Below, in pieces: positions 1 to 8,141 of a stretch of 64,000 nt of DNA. The translations under genes were made by a program, and so were the position numbers. Below the pieces are notes generated by a model that worked only from the letters and a program-made list of their open reading frames with translations, was not told the origin of the DNA and did not search any database. Source of the stretch: Streptomyces leeuwenhoekii (lineage in GTDB: Bacteria; Actinomycetota; Actinomycetes; Streptomycetales; Streptomycetaceae). Location: assembly GCF_001013905.1 (NCBI RefSeq), contig NZ_LN831790.1, positions 496,001 to 560,000 of the forward strand. The letters are read 5' to 3'. Numbering within the stretch: position 1 is the first letter of the stretch; each line of letters opens with the position of its first letter.

Positions 1-1
1 G

Positions 2-559
2 CGGGGACGGTCCAGTGTGCGGCGCCGGGTCCACCCGCTCGGGGCGGGGCACGGCGACGGCTGGGGCTGGGCGGCGTCCTGGCACCGGCCCGTCTTCACG
101 GCCGGTCCCCCGATGGTGCCGGGGCTGCGGGTGGAGAGCGTGACGGTGGCCCGCGGGCCGTACGAGTTGCGGGTGCACCGGGTGGCCGGGGCCCCCGCCG
201 GGTCCCGTGTGACGCACACCGGCTGGGCGACCGGTCCGGACGAGCCGCTGGTCTCGGCCCTGCACGGCCTGCACGGCTGGGACCCCGGGCCCGAGACGCT
301 CCGCGCGCCGCACGGCACCGCCTGCACCCGCTGGGCCCGGGTGCCGTGCCTGTCCGGCGAGGCGGGCGGCACCTCCGTGCACGTCTGCCTGGCCGCCCTC
401 GCCGCCGAGCCGGGCCCCGGGCCGCTGGCGGACGCCGTCACCGAGGTCGTGGCCGACGGCACGGAGGTGCTGGTCGTCTGGGCGGACGGCGGCGCGCGCA
501 CCCGGATCCGCTTCGATCCGGTGCGGGTGACGCACGCGGTGGGCCGTGCGGAGGCGTAG
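2..559 (+). CDS. C-terminal part of a DUF2264-like protein (5' end outside window)
   Basis: The reading frame is open from the left edge of the window and stops at 557-559, so only the last ~185 residues are visible and the start lies upstream. The segment is beta-strand rich, with alternating hydrophobic and charged residues, a WGWAASWHRP motif near the start, a LRVHRV strand and a VTHTGWA strand. This fits my memory of the C-terminal beta domain of DUF2264 proteins, a carbohydrate-active-like family of unknown reaction. That match is from memory only, so the family name is tentative. No catalytic residue can be assigned in this part. The next gene begins 105 bases further on, on the same strand. 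Confidence 0.5.
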   Translation, partial: RGRSSVRRRVHPLGAGHGDGWGWAASWHRPVFTAGPPMVPGLRVESVTVARGPYELRVHRVAGAPAGSRVTHTGWATGPDEPLVSALHGLHGWDPGPETLRAPHGTACTRWARVPCLSGEAGGTSVHVCLAALAAEPGPGPLADAVTEVVADGTEVLVVWADGGARTRIRFDPVRVTHAVGRAEA

Positions 560-664
560 GCGGGGCCGGGAGCCGCTTTCGGGACTTCCGCACGTCACGG
601 CCGTCGGCCCGGACCGTGGCTGGGATGATGGCGGGGACCGTCGTCGTCCCAGGGGGGTTTCATC

Positions 665-862
665 GTGGGTGTCCTCGTGCTGTCCGGCGTCCTCGTGCTC
701 GTGGTCGCCGGGTGCGGCTGCGTCGTGTGGGCGGCGCGGGGCGGCCCGCGCTGGGTGCGCGTGGTGGCCGCCGTGACCTTGGGTGCCGGTGAACTGGCGC
801 GCCGGGCGCACCGTACGGGTGGCAGGCACGGCGGCCCCGGTCCGGGCGGCGACGGCGGCTGA
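665..862 (+). CDS. Small membrane protein, 65 aa, unknown function
   Basis: A GTG start at 665 sits about 6 bases after a run of six G (653-658), a good ribosome binding site. The product has one strong membrane segment at its N-terminus (residues ~2-23, rich in Val, Leu, Gly), then a basic Arg-rich stretch and a Gly-rich tail. It therefore looks like a single-pass membrane peptide or one with an uncleaved signal anchor. I do not recognise a family. It is followed after 39 bases by the stop codon of the convergent lipid kinase gene, which it meets tail to tail. Confidence 0.5.
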   Translation: MGVLVLSGVLVLVVAGCGCVVWAARGGPRWVRVVAAVTLGAGELARRAHRTGGRHGGPGPGGDGG

Positions 863-901
863 GGCGGCGGACCGCGGACGTCCGGGCCGCCCCCGGGCCG
901 G

Positions 902-1783
902 TCAGTACAGGACGCGCAGTGCTCCCGGCAGGACCCGCGCCGTGACCGGCAGGGCGGCCTCGACCTCTCCGTCGGCGCCGTAGGGCACCTCCCGGTCGGC
1001 CTCCACCCGGATCTCGCTGCCCCGGACCACCCGGACCTGGGGCCGCCGGACGTGGCTGCCGGACTTCAGCTCGTTCATCAGGGCGAAGAAGAGCAGGCGT
1101 GGCGCCTCCGCGATCATCACCACCTCCAGCAGGCCGTCGTCCACGCGGGCGTCGGGGGCGATGAGGCGGCCCGACCCGTAGTAGCCGGAGTTGGCGGCCA
1201 CCACCGTGTAGCCGCGGTGCTCGTACACGCGGCCGTCAACGGTGACCCGGTAGCGCGCCGCGCGCCAGGTGGTGACCGCGCGCAGCGCGCCGGCGTAGTA
1301 GGAGGCGGTGCCGCGCAGCAGTCGTGCGCTGTTGGCGTGGCGGTTGGCGAGCGCGTCGACGCCCGCGTACACGCTGCCCAGGACGACGGTGCGGTCGTGG
1401 ACGGCCGACTCGACCTCGATGGTGTCGACGGGGCGCGGCTCGTGGCCGAGGAGCACCCGGGCGAGGGCGGCGGGGTCGGCGGGCAGGCCCAGGGCGCGGG
1501 CGAAGTCGTTGCCGCGGCCGGCCGGGACCAGGCCGAGCGGTGTGCCGGTGCCGCTGAGGGCTCCGCCGATCCGGCCGGCGATGCCGTCACCGCCGACCGC
1601 GAGCACCGCGCGCCCCCGCTCCCCGGCCCGCCGGGCGAGTTCCCCGGCGTGGGCCAGGCTGCGGCTGTACTCGGTCTCCAGCTCCGCTCCCGCCTCCCGG
1701 AGCAGCCGCGCCACCCTCAGCAGTGCCGCGGCGCCGGCGGAGCCGCCCGCGGTGGGGTTGACGACGGCGGTGAACTGTCGCAT
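902..1783 (-). CDS. Diacylglycerol/lipid kinase family protein (YegS/DagK type)
   Basis: 293 aa from an ATG at 1783. The N-terminus reads VVNPTAGG and is followed by the hallmark AVGGDGI (~residues 62-68) and LVPAGRGNDFARALG motifs of the DAGK catalytic domain, which binds ATP and phosphorylates diacylglycerol or a related lipid or sphingoid alcohol. The second half is the beta-rich YegS-type domain with a SVYAGVDALAN stretch and a PYGADGE motif near the C-terminus. Length is normal for the family. The gene lies just downstream of the AGPS-like enzyme on the same strand (65-base gap), so the two are probably co-transcribed. With glpD nearby, this suggests glycerolipid or ether-lipid metabolism. 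The true substrate cannot be told from sequence. Confidence 0.88.
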   Translation of the reverse strand: MRQFTAVVNPTAGGSAGAAALLRVARLLREAGAELETEYSRSLAHAGELARRAGERGRAVLAVGGDGIAGRIGGALSGTGTPLGLVPAGRGNDFARALGLPADPAALARVLLGHEPRPVDTIEVESAVHDRTVVLGSVYAGVDALANRHANSARLLRGTASYYAGALRAVTTWRAARYRVTVDGRVYEHRGYTVVAANSGYYGSGRLIAPDARVDDGLLEVVMIAEAPRLLFFALMNELKSGSHVRRPQVRVVRGSEIRVEADREVPYGADGEVEAALPVTARVLPGALRVLY

Positions 1784-1848
1784 CGGTGTGCCTCCGGGCT
1801 GACGGGAAGGTGCCGGGCGGGAGTCTGGCGGGCGCGGGCCGGGGCGGA

Positions 1849-3441
1849 TCATTCGGCAGGGAGAAGGACGCCCGGGCTGAGGACTCCGGCCGGGTCCAGG
1901 CGCCGTTTGACGGCGCGCAGGGCTGCCACGCCCAGGGAGCCGGCCTCCTCGACGTACCAGTCCCTGTGGTCGGTGCCGACGCCGTGGTGGTGGCTGATGG
2001 TGCCGCCCGCGGCGAGGATCGCCTCGCTCGCGGCCCGCTTGGCCCGCGACCAGTGCGCCACGGGGTCGTCGCCCTGGGCCGAGACGACGGTGAAGTACAG
2101 CGAGGCGCCGTTCTCGTAGACGTGGGAGATGTGGCACATGACGAGCGGCGGGGTGCCGGCGCCGGTGAGCGTGGCGGTGAGCGCCTCGCGGACGGCGGCG
2201 TGGAGCCGGGGGAGGCGGGACCAGTACGCCGCCGTCTCCAAAGTCTCGACGAACGCCCCGGCGTCGAGCAGGGAGTCGCGCAGGTACGGGGCGGAGTAGC
2301 GGCCGTCGGCCCAGCGTCGTCCCGGCTCCTCGCCCGCACAGGTCCCGCCGCTCTCGCGCAGGACGGCGGCGGCGCCCTCCCGGCGCAGGGCGGTGTCCTC
2401 CTCGGTGCCCTCGAAGCCGGCGATCGCCAGGCATCCGGCGGACCGCCCGGTCCCCTCCGGGCCGAGGGCCGCGGGGTCCGCGAGGCCGACCAGCGTCTCG
2501 GTCTCGTCCGACAGTCTGAGGACCGTCGGACGCGGGCCGTCCTGGGCCAGCCGGCGCAGCGCGGCGGCTCCCTCCTCGAAGGAGGCGAAGCGCCAGCCCT
2601 CGTACCGGCGGACCCTCGGTACCGGACGGACGCGGACGGTCACGGACGTGATGACGCCGAAGGCGCCCTCCGAGCCGAGGACGAGCTGGCGCAGGTCGGG
2701 CCCGGCCGCCGAGCGCGGGGCGCGGCCCGTCTCGAGGGTGCCTTCGGGGGTGGCGAGGGTGAGGCCCAGCACCATGTCGTCGAAGCGGCCGTAGCCCGCG
2801 GACGCCTGGCCGCTGGAGCGGGTGGCGGCGAAGCCGCCGAGGGTGGCCCACTCGTAGGACTGCGGGAAGTGGCCGAGGGTGAAGCCGTGCCCGGCCAGGA
2901 TCCGCTCCGCCTCGGGGGCGCGCAGGCCGCTCTGGAAGGTGGCCGTCCGGGAGACCGGGTCGAGGGCGAGCAGGGCGTTCATGCGGCGCAGGTCCAGGGC
3001 GACGAAGGGGCCGCGCCGTGCGGGGGCGAGTCCGCCGACGACGGAGGTGCCGCCGCCGAACGGCACGACCGGCATCTGGTGCGCGGCGCAGGCCCGCAGC
3101 ACGGCGAGGACCTCCTCGTGGTGGCCGGGCAGGACCACGGCCGCCGGGGTGTCGGCGAGGTCGCCGGACCGCATCCGCAGCAGATCGGGGGTGGACTTGC
3201 CGCGGGTGTGCCGGATCCGGCTCTCCGCGTCCGTGCGCAGCCACTCGGCGCGGTCGCCGACGGCGGACAGCAGGGCCCGGCGGGCCTCCTCGCCGAGAGC
3301 CGGCCCCGGAACCGCGATCTCCTCCAGGCGGGCGGCCCGCCCCTCGCGCGGCTCGACACCGAGCCAGTCGCGCAGCAGCCCGGTCACGGTGCCGGGCAGC
3401 GGCGTCGCCCTGGCCGGGTCGCCCCAGCCGTTCCACCGCAT
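1849..3441 (-). CDS. FAD-binding oxidase of the alkyldihydroxyacetone-phosphate synthase (AGPS) type
   Basis: 530 aa from ATG 3441; in-frame upstream sequence to 3489 looks non-conserved. The PCMH FAD-binding fold (~residues 95-275) shows VPFGGGTSVVGG, TLGGFAATRSSG and GSEGAFGVIT. The C-terminal FAD-linked oxidase domain ends with an HHHGVG triple-His motif and RLDPAGVLSPG, both typical of AGPS, which swaps the acyl chain of acyl-DHAP for a fatty alcohol to make ether lipids. Other bacterial relatives are plain FAD oxidases such as D-lactate or glycolate dehydrogenases, so ether-lipid synthesis is an inference. It supports that reading that a lipid kinase lies downstream and GlpD, which can supply DHAP, lies in the divergent unit. 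The promoter is shared with the divergent tetR gene. Confidence 0.85.
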   Translation of the reverse strand: MRWNGWGDPARATPLPGTVTGLLRDWLGVEPREGRAARLEEIAVPGPALGEEARRALLSAVGDRAEWLRTDAESRIRHTRGKSTPDLLRMRSGDLADTPAAVVLPGHHEEVLAVLRACAAHQMPVVPFGGGTSVVGGLAPARRGPFVALDLRRMNALLALDPVSRTATFQSGLRAPEAERILAGHGFTLGHFPQSYEWATLGGFAATRSSGQASAGYGRFDDMVLGLTLATPEGTLETGRAPRSAAGPDLRQLVLGSEGAFGVITSVTVRVRPVPRVRRYEGWRFASFEEGAAALRRLAQDGPRPTVLRLSDETETLVGLADPAALGPEGTGRSAGCLAIAGFEGTEEDTALRREGAAAVLRESGGTCAGEEPGRRWADGRYSAPYLRDSLLDAGAFVETLETAAYWSRLPRLHAAVREALTATLTGAGTPPLVMCHISHVYENGASLYFTVVSAQGDDPVAHWSRAKRAASEAILAAGGTISHHHGVGTDHRDWYVEEAGSLGVAALRAVKRRLDPAGVLSPGVLLPAE

Positions 3442-3530
3442 GTCCGTGCCCGTCCTGTCCGTCGTGCCTGCCATGCCTGTCGTCCTCACCGGTCGTGGTC
3501 GGGAGATGCCGTCCGCGCGGCCTCGGGGGC

Positions 3531-3543
3531 GTTACACTGTGAC
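3531..3543. promoter_or_regulatory. Near-perfect palindrome at the tetR start, probable TetR operator
   Basis: GTTACA-C-TGTGAC is an inverted repeat with one mismatch in six arm positions. It lies between the divergent AGPS-like and tetR genes, ending 3 bases before the tetR ATG (3546). It contains TACACT (3533-3538), a good actinomycete -10 box, whose transcript would begin at about the ATG itself, so tetR mRNA may be leaderless. Placement fits autoregulation and control of the divergent gene. Confidence 0.5.
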
Positions 3544-3545
3544 AC

Positions 3546-4199
3546 ATGACGCCTATTCGTCACAACGGTGCGGAGGAACCCGACCGGCCGGAGCGTCCCG
3601 GTCCGCCGGGGCGGTCCGCCTCCTCGGACGGCGACGCGGTGCTCGACGCGGTGCGCGACTGCGTCCTGGCCGTCGGGGTCCGCCGGACGACCATGACCGA
3701 CGTGGCCCGCCGCGCTGGGGTCTCCCGGATGACGCTCTACCGGCGCTGGCCCGATGTGCGCTCCCTGGTCGGCGACCTGATGACCCGGGAGTGGATCGCC
3801 GTGGCCACCGGGGCGATGCCCGGGCGGCGCCCGGGCACGGACACCCGGACCCGCCTCGTCGAGGGTCTCGTGGCCGGGGTCGGGGCGTTCCGCGCCCACC
3901 CGCTCTTCCACAAGATCGTGGACGTCGACCCGGAGCTGCTCCTGCCCTACGTGCTGGACCGGCGCGGGGCGAGCCAGGAGGCCCTGTTGGGCCTGCTGGC
4001 CGACGCGCTGCGGGAGGGCCACGCCGACGGCTCGGTGCGCGCGGCCCATCCCGAGCGGCAGGCACGGTCGGTGCTGCTGGTCGTCCAGTCCTTCGCCCTG
4101 TCGCTGCGGACCATGACCGACGCGGACGACCCCGAGCTGAGCGGCGCCGCCTTCCTCGCGGAGCTGCGGACCATCCTGGAAAGGACCCTCACGCCATGA
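3546..4199 (+). CDS. TetR/AcrR family transcriptional regulator
   Basis: 217 aa. The N-terminal HTH (~residues 30-80) has the classic TetR pattern: RRTTMTDVARRAGVSRMTLYRRW, here given as MTDVARRAGVSRMTLYRRW. The rest is an all-helical ligand-binding and dimerisation domain with no recognisable ligand signature. The gene is divergent from the AGPS-like gene and its last codons overlap the start of glpD (ATGA, 4196-4199), so the regulator and glpD are translated from one message. This arrangement suggests it controls the whole lipid cassette, and an acyl or lipid ligand is plausible but unproven. An operator-like palindrome overlaps its start region. Confidence 0.92.
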   Translation: MTPIRHNGAEEPDRPERPGPPGRSASSDGDAVLDAVRDCVLAVGVRRTTMTDVARRAGVSRMTLYRRWPDVRSLVGDLMTREWIAVATGAMPGRRPGTDTRTRLVEGLVAGVGAFRAHPLFHKIVDVDPELLLPYVLDRRGASQEALLGLLADALREGHADGSVRAAHPERQARSVLLVVQSFALSLRTMTDADDPELSGAAFLAELRTILERTLTP

Positions 4200-5791
4200 G
4201 CCCCGCCGCTCCCCCGGCCCCCCGGTCCTGCCGGTCTTCGCTGTCCGCCGCGCGGCGGACCCGGGACCTGGCCGCCGCCGTCGGCGGTCCGGTCGTGGAC
4301 GTCCTGGTCGTGGGCCTCGGCGCGACGGGGGCCGGGGCCGCCCTGGACGCCGCGGCCCGGGGCCTGGACGTCGTCGCCGTCGACGCGCACGACCTGGCCT
4401 TCGGCACCTCCCGCTGGAGTTCCAAGCTGGTCCACGGGGGGCTGCGCTACCTCGCCTCCGCCCAGTTCGACGTCGCCCACGAGAGCGCGGTGGAGCGGGG
4501 TGTGCTGATGGAGCGCACCGCGCCGCACCTGGTGCGCGCCCAGCCGTTCGTCCTGCCCCTCACCCCCTTGGTCTCCCGGGGCCAGGCGGCGCTGGCCTGG
4601 GCCGGGTTCCGGGCCGGTGACGCCCTGCGCCTGGCCGCCCGCACGGCCCGCGCCACCCTGCCCGCGCCCCGCAGGCTGTCCGCCGTCCAGACCCGCCGTC
4701 TCGCCCCGGCGCTGCGGCCCGCCGGGATGCGCGGCGGCCTGCTGTCCTGGGACGGCCGGCTCACCGACGACGCCCGGCTGGTGACCGCGCTCGCCCGGAC
4801 CGCCGCCGCGCACGGCGCCCGGATCCTGACCCGGGTACGGGCGCTGGGACTGACCGGGACCGGCGCCCGGGTCCGTGACGAACTCACCGGCGAGGAGGGC
4901 GAGATCCGCGCCCGCGCGGTGATCAACGCCTCCGGGGTGTGGGCCGGCGACCTGGTGGACGGCATCCGCATCCGCCCCTCCCGCGGCACCCACCTCGTGC
5001 TCCGTTCGGACCGCCTGGGCCCGCTGCCCGCGGGCCTGCACATCCCGGTCCCCGGGGAGACCAACCGCTTCGTCCTCGTCCTGCCCCAGGGCGACGGGCG
5101 GGTCTACGTGGGGCTCACCGACGAACCGGTGGACGGGGACGTGCCGGACGTCCCGGAGGCTCCCGAGACGGACATCGGCTTCCTGCTGGACGTCCTGGAC
5201 TCCGTCCTGGACGTCCCCGTCCACCGCGACGACGTCGTGGGCGCGTTCGCGGGGCTGCGGCCCCTGCTGGACACCTCGTCCGCGCGGCGGGCCGAGGGCG
5301 GTCCCCGTACCGCGGACATCTCCCGCCGGCACGCCGTCCTCACCTCTCCGGACGGTGTGATCACCGTCGTCGGCGGCAAGCTCACCACGTACCGCCGCAT
5401 GGCCGAGGACGCCGTGGACGCCGCCGTCACGGCCCGCCGCCTCGGTGCGGGCCCCTCCCCCACCGCGCGGCTCCCGCTCGTCGGCGCGGCGCCGCCCCGT
5501 GTCCTCGGCGCGCTGCGGGCGCCGCGCCGCCTGATCCGGCGCTACGGCACCGAGGCGCCGGACGTCCACGCGCTCGCCGGGCGGGACCCCCTGCTCGGCG
5601 AGCCGCTCCTGCCCGGCCATCCCGTCACCGGGGCCGAGCTGCTGTGGGCGGTTCGTCACGAAGGGGCCCTCGACGAGTCCGACCTGCTGGACCGGCGCAC
5701 CCGGGTCGGGCTTGTCCCCGGCGACCGGGACGCCGCCCTGGCCGCCGTCCGCACGCTGCTGGGCGAGCCGCCGGACTGGCGGCAGGGCTGA
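4196..5791 (+). CDS. glpD: Glycerol-3-phosphate dehydrogenase, FAD-dependent
   Basis: 531 aa. It oxidises sn-glycerol-3-phosphate to dihydroxyacetone phosphate, passing electrons to the quinone pool at the inner face of the membrane. The Rossmann FAD motif VVGLGATGAGAALDAAARG is at ~residues 38-56. It is followed by the family hallmark SKLVHGGLRYL, by INASGVWAGDLVD, and by a C-terminal GGKLTTYRRMAEDAVD motif that lines the FAD site, then a helical DAO C-terminal domain. The ATG overlaps the tetR stop by 4 bases, indicating translational coupling. There is no glpF or glpK beside it, unlike the usual catabolic glp operon, so this is probably a second copy tied to the neighbouring lipid genes. 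The symbol is given for family membership; orthology is not shown. Confidence 0.9.
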   Translation: MSPAAPPAPRSCRSSLSAARRTRDLAAAVGGPVVDVLVVGLGATGAGAALDAAARGLDVVAVDAHDLAFGTSRWSSKLVHGGLRYLASAQFDVAHESAVERGVLMERTAPHLVRAQPFVLPLTPLVSRGQAALAWAGFRAGDALRLAARTARATLPAPRRLSAVQTRRLAPALRPAGMRGGLLSWDGRLTDDARLVTALARTAAAHGARILTRVRALGLTGTGARVRDELTGEEGEIRARAVINASGVWAGDLVDGIRIRPSRGTHLVLRSDRLGPLPAGLHIPVPGETNRFVLVLPQGDGRVYVGLTDEPVDGDVPDVPEAPETDIGFLLDVLDSVLDVPVHRDDVVGAFAGLRPLLDTSSARRAEGGPRTADISRRHAVLTSPDGVITVVGGKLTTYRRMAEDAVDAAVTARRLGAGPSPTARLPLVGAAPPRVLGALRAPRRLIRRYGTEAPDVHALAGRDPLLGEPLLPGHPVTGAELLWAVRHEGALDESDLLDRRTRVGLVPGDRDAALAAVRTLLGEPPDWRQG

Positions 5792-5922
5792 CGCGGACGC
5801 CGGTACCGGCCGGTCCCGCGGCCCGCAGGCCCCGGCCGGCTACCCGGACGCGTCGCCGCGCGGGGCCCGGCGTGGGCCGGTCCCCCGCTCCAAGCTCCGG
5901 GCCCGGCGTGGGCCGGACCCCG

Positions 5923-6201
5923 CTACGGGCCCGGCTCGGCGCCCTGGGCGGCCTCCCGGACCCGCCCTTCCACCGCGTCCCGCGCCTGGCCGCTCTCCTT
6001 GGCGTAACCGGTCACCGCGGCCTGTGCGTCGCGGTCCAGGTCGCGCCAGGCCCGCACGGCGGTCTCATAGGTGTGGGACTGCCGCTGGGTCCACAGATTC
6101 TGCGTGGGCGGCCCGTAGGAGTGCCGCAGCTCCTCGACCCGCTGGTGTGCCTGGTCGGCCGCGCGCCACTTCGCCACGAGCTCCTCGAAAGTGCTAGCCA
6201 C
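5923..6201 (-). CDS. Hypothetical helical protein, 92 aa
   Basis: GTG start at 6201. The product is soluble, mostly charged and predicted helical (for example FEELVAKWRAADQAHQRVEEL), with no membrane segment, cysteine pair or known motif. Aromatic residues recur (W, Y, W) about every 20 residues, and the C-terminus is Gly/Pro/Glu-rich. I do not recognise the family. It is convergent with glpD (131 bases apart) and 65 bases downstream of the nuclease gene on the same strand. Confidence 0.6.
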   Translation of the reverse strand: MASTFEELVAKWRAADQAHQRVEELRHSYGPPTQNLWTQRQSHTYETAVRAWRDLDRDAQAAVTGYAKESGQARDAVEGRVREAAQGAEPGP

Positions 6202-6266
6202 ACGAGAAGACCCTAGTCAGCGAAGCGTGATTCCGCGCGCCGAGGGCCTCGCCGCCCGCCCGGCGG

Positions 6267-7154
6267 TCAGCAGGGACCGGCGTCGGCGCCGGGCGTCTCC
6301 CACGGCCGCGGCCCGGTGCCCGCGCGCCAGGCCCGCAGGGCCTCCCCGTCCACGCACACGATCCCGCACTGCCGCGCGTAGTCGATCGCGGGGGCGGTGA
6401 AGGCACTGGTGGTGACGACGACCGCGACGTCCGCCCCGTGCACGGCGAAGCAGGTGCCGCCGAAGCGCTGGAGGTCCTGGGAGCCGACGGTGGTGCCGTC
6501 GCCGTAGCGCTTGCACTGGATGACGACGCGGCGCCCGTCCGGGGCCACGGCCAGGACGTCGGCGCCGAGGTCACCGGCCCCGCCGACCACCTCGGCCTCG
6601 CGGCACCCGTCGCGCACGCAGAGAGCGGCCACCGCGTGCTCGAACTCGTCCGGATCGAGGGCTTCGTAGCCGGTGTCCGGGGCCGGTCCGGCCGCGTCGG
6701 CGGCGGCCGCCGGCTCGACGGCCGCGGTGTATGCGACGGTGTATTCGGCGACAGCGGTGTGATCGGCGGCACCGGCCCCGCCGGTGGGCACCGCGGCCAG
6801 ATCTCGCCCCTGCGCGCCCTCCCCGACCACCGGCTCCCCGGGGCGGGCTGGCTCGTCCCAGACGTCGACCGCCGTACGCGCGGCCTCGTCGAGCGCGGCA
6901 CCGGCCCGGAGCGCGGCGCGGGAGACGGAGAGGCGGTGGCGGCGGTGCCACAGGGACAGCGCGCCCGCGCCGCCGGCCAGGGCCAGAACCAGCGCCCAGA
7001 CGGGGCGCCGGTCGACGAGGTCGGCCGCCATGCGGACGGTGAACCCCAGGATGATCAGGAGGATGGCGAGGAGGCCGAAGAACACGGCCGTCCTGCGCAG
7101 GTCGAACGGCTGCCGGCGTCGGCCGGATCGTATAGGGCGGGCAGGGACGGCCAC
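6267..7154 (-). CDS. Membrane-anchored Mrr-like restriction endonuclease domain protein
   Basis: 295 aa from GTG 7154, chosen because GGAGG lies 11 bases upstream (7166-7170). Two membrane segments near the N-terminus (~residues 22-45 and 52-70) anchor it. An Ala-rich linker follows, then a C-terminal Mrr_cat-like endonuclease domain (~180-285) with F-E-x-x-V near its start, GADVLAV (catalytic Asp) and VVIQCKRY (catalytic Gln-x-Lys). This D...QxK arrangement is the PD-(D/E)xK fold used by Mrr to cut methylated DNA. Membrane-anchored forms are widespread in actinomycetes and have no established role; DNA uptake, phage defence or repair are possible. No methylase or helicase partner is adjacent. 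Confidence 0.8.
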   Translation of the reverse strand: MAVPARPIRSGRRRQPFDLRRTAVFFGLLAILLIILGFTVRMAADLVDRRPVWALVLALAGGAGALSLWHRRHRLSVSRAALRAGAALDEAARTAVDVWDEPARPGEPVVGEGAQGRDLAAVPTGGAGAADHTAVAEYTVAYTAAVEPAAAADAAGPAPDTGYEALDPDEFEHAVAALCVRDGCREAEVVGGAGDLGADVLAVAPDGRRVVIQCKRYGDGTTVGSQDLQRFGGTCFAVHGADVAVVVTTSAFTAPAIDYARQCGIVCVDGEALRAWRAGTGPRPWETPGADAGPC

Positions 7155-7300
7155 GGTGACGGTGCCTCCTCGGGTCGGTGGGACATCACTTCGGCCGTCT
7201 GCCCCGAGACCGAAGTCTTGATCGCCCCTCCGCACCCCCGCGGCGCCCTGCCATCATGGTCACCGACCACGGTCGAAGACGGACTCGGAAGTGAGGAAGT

Positions 7301-7666
7301 GTGGCGGACACCGAGGGAACGGCGATGCCCGAGCGGCTGCTGATCACCCGTACCACCACGGACGACGGCGTCTGTCTCGTGACCGTCGCGGGAGAGATCG
7401 ATCTCGACGGCAGCGTCCGGTTCCGCGAGGTGCTGCTGTCCTGTCTGCGGACGGGGCAGGGCGCCGTCGCCGACCTGGCAGGGGTCACCTTCATGGACTC
7501 CAGCGGCATCAACGCGCTGATCACCGCCCACCAGGCCGCCGAGGCCGGCGGGGTCTGGCTCCGGCTGGCCGCGCCGCAGCAGGCCGTGCGGCGCGTCCTG
7601 GAGCTGGTGGGGGTGGACGCGCTCATTCCCAGCTACCCGTCGGTGGCGGAGGCACTGGCCGCCTGA
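7301..7666 (+). CDS. STAS-domain anti-sigma factor antagonist
   Basis: 121 aa from GTG 7301 (GAGG 4 bases upstream); ATG 7325, after GAGGGA, is an equally possible start. A single STAS domain with GEIDLDG (~32-38), VADLAGVTFMDSSGINAL and a helical C-terminus identifies it as an SpoIIAA/RsbV/BldG-type antagonist. The second Ser of MDSSG is the position phosphorylated by an RsbW-like kinase. Unphosphorylated antagonist binds the anti-sigma factor and frees the sigma factor. The convergent neighbour is exactly such an ATP-binding protein and two SpoIIE phosphatases follow, so a complete partner switch could be built from genes in this window. Confidence 0.9.
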   Translation: MADTEGTAMPERLLITRTTTDDGVCLVTVAGEIDLDGSVRFREVLLSCLRTGQGAVADLAGVTFMDSSGINALITAHQAAEAGGVWLRLAAPQQAVRRVLELVGVDALIPSYPSVAEALAA

Positions 7667-7680
7667 GCCGCCGTCAGCCG

Positions 7681-7710
7681 CCGCCGTCCCCGGTGCACCG
7701 GGGGCGGCGG
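7681..7710. terminator. Bidirectional hairpin between STAS and HATPase genes
   Basis: Arms 7681-7693 and 7698-7710 pair over 13 bases with one mismatch around a TGCA loop. It lies between two convergent genes and has no T tract, which is usual for Streptomyces terminators. Confidence 0.6.
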
Positions 7711-7712
7711 TC

Positions 7713-8141
7713 TCAGGTCAGGGGCAGGCGCGCGTACACGGTCTTGCCCGTGGCGTCGGGCTTGGTGATGACCTGGTCGCACAGGCGCGTCACGATCTCC
7801 AGGCCGTGCCGGCCGATCCGCTGGGGGTCGCGCGGCAGGAACGTCGGGAACCCGTCGCCGGTGTCCGACACCGCGATCTCGACGCTGCCGTCGACCACGG
7901 TCATCCGCAGCCGGCACGGGCCCGGCGCGTGCCGCAGGGCGTTCGTCACCAGTTCACTGGTCACCAGCCGCGCCGAGTCCAGAAAGGTGTCGCCCGTCCG
8001 CACCCCCGCCTCGCCGAGCCGGGCGACGAAGTCCTCGACGACGTCCCGGGCGGCAGGGATCACCTCCGTACCGCCGTCGAAGTCCACGACCGTGGACACC
8101 GCGGAGCGATCAACGGCATCAGACCTGTGCGCCGGAGTCAT
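7713..8141 (-). CDS. ATP-binding protein, HATPase_c of the RsbW/SpoIIAB type
   Basis: 142 aa from ATG 8141, with GAGG 7 bases upstream. A single GHKL ATPase domain: N-box SELVTNALRHA (~residues 67-77), G1 box DTGDGFP and G2 box RHGLEIV. Proteins of this kind are either serine kinases that sequester sigma factors and phosphorylate STAS antagonists, or stand-alone ATP-binding regulators that are very numerous in Streptomyces. No sigma factor gene is adjacent, so its partner is unknown. It ends 2 bases from the terminator shared with the convergent STAS gene. Confidence 0.87.
   Translation of the reverse strand: MTPAHRSDAVDRSAVSTVVDFDGGTEVIPAARDVVEDFVARLGEAGVRTGDTFLDSARLVTSELVTNALRHAPGPCRLRMTVVDGSVEIAVSDTGDGFPTFLPRDPQRIGRHGLEIVTRLCDQVITKPDATGKTVYARLPLT

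Noticed and set aside
902..3547. One 880-codon bottom-strand frame spanning the lipid kinase and the AGPS-like gene
   Set aside because: It joins the real kinase frame to a wrong frame of the AGPS-like gene. The two genes are separate, with distinct starts at 1783 and 3441.
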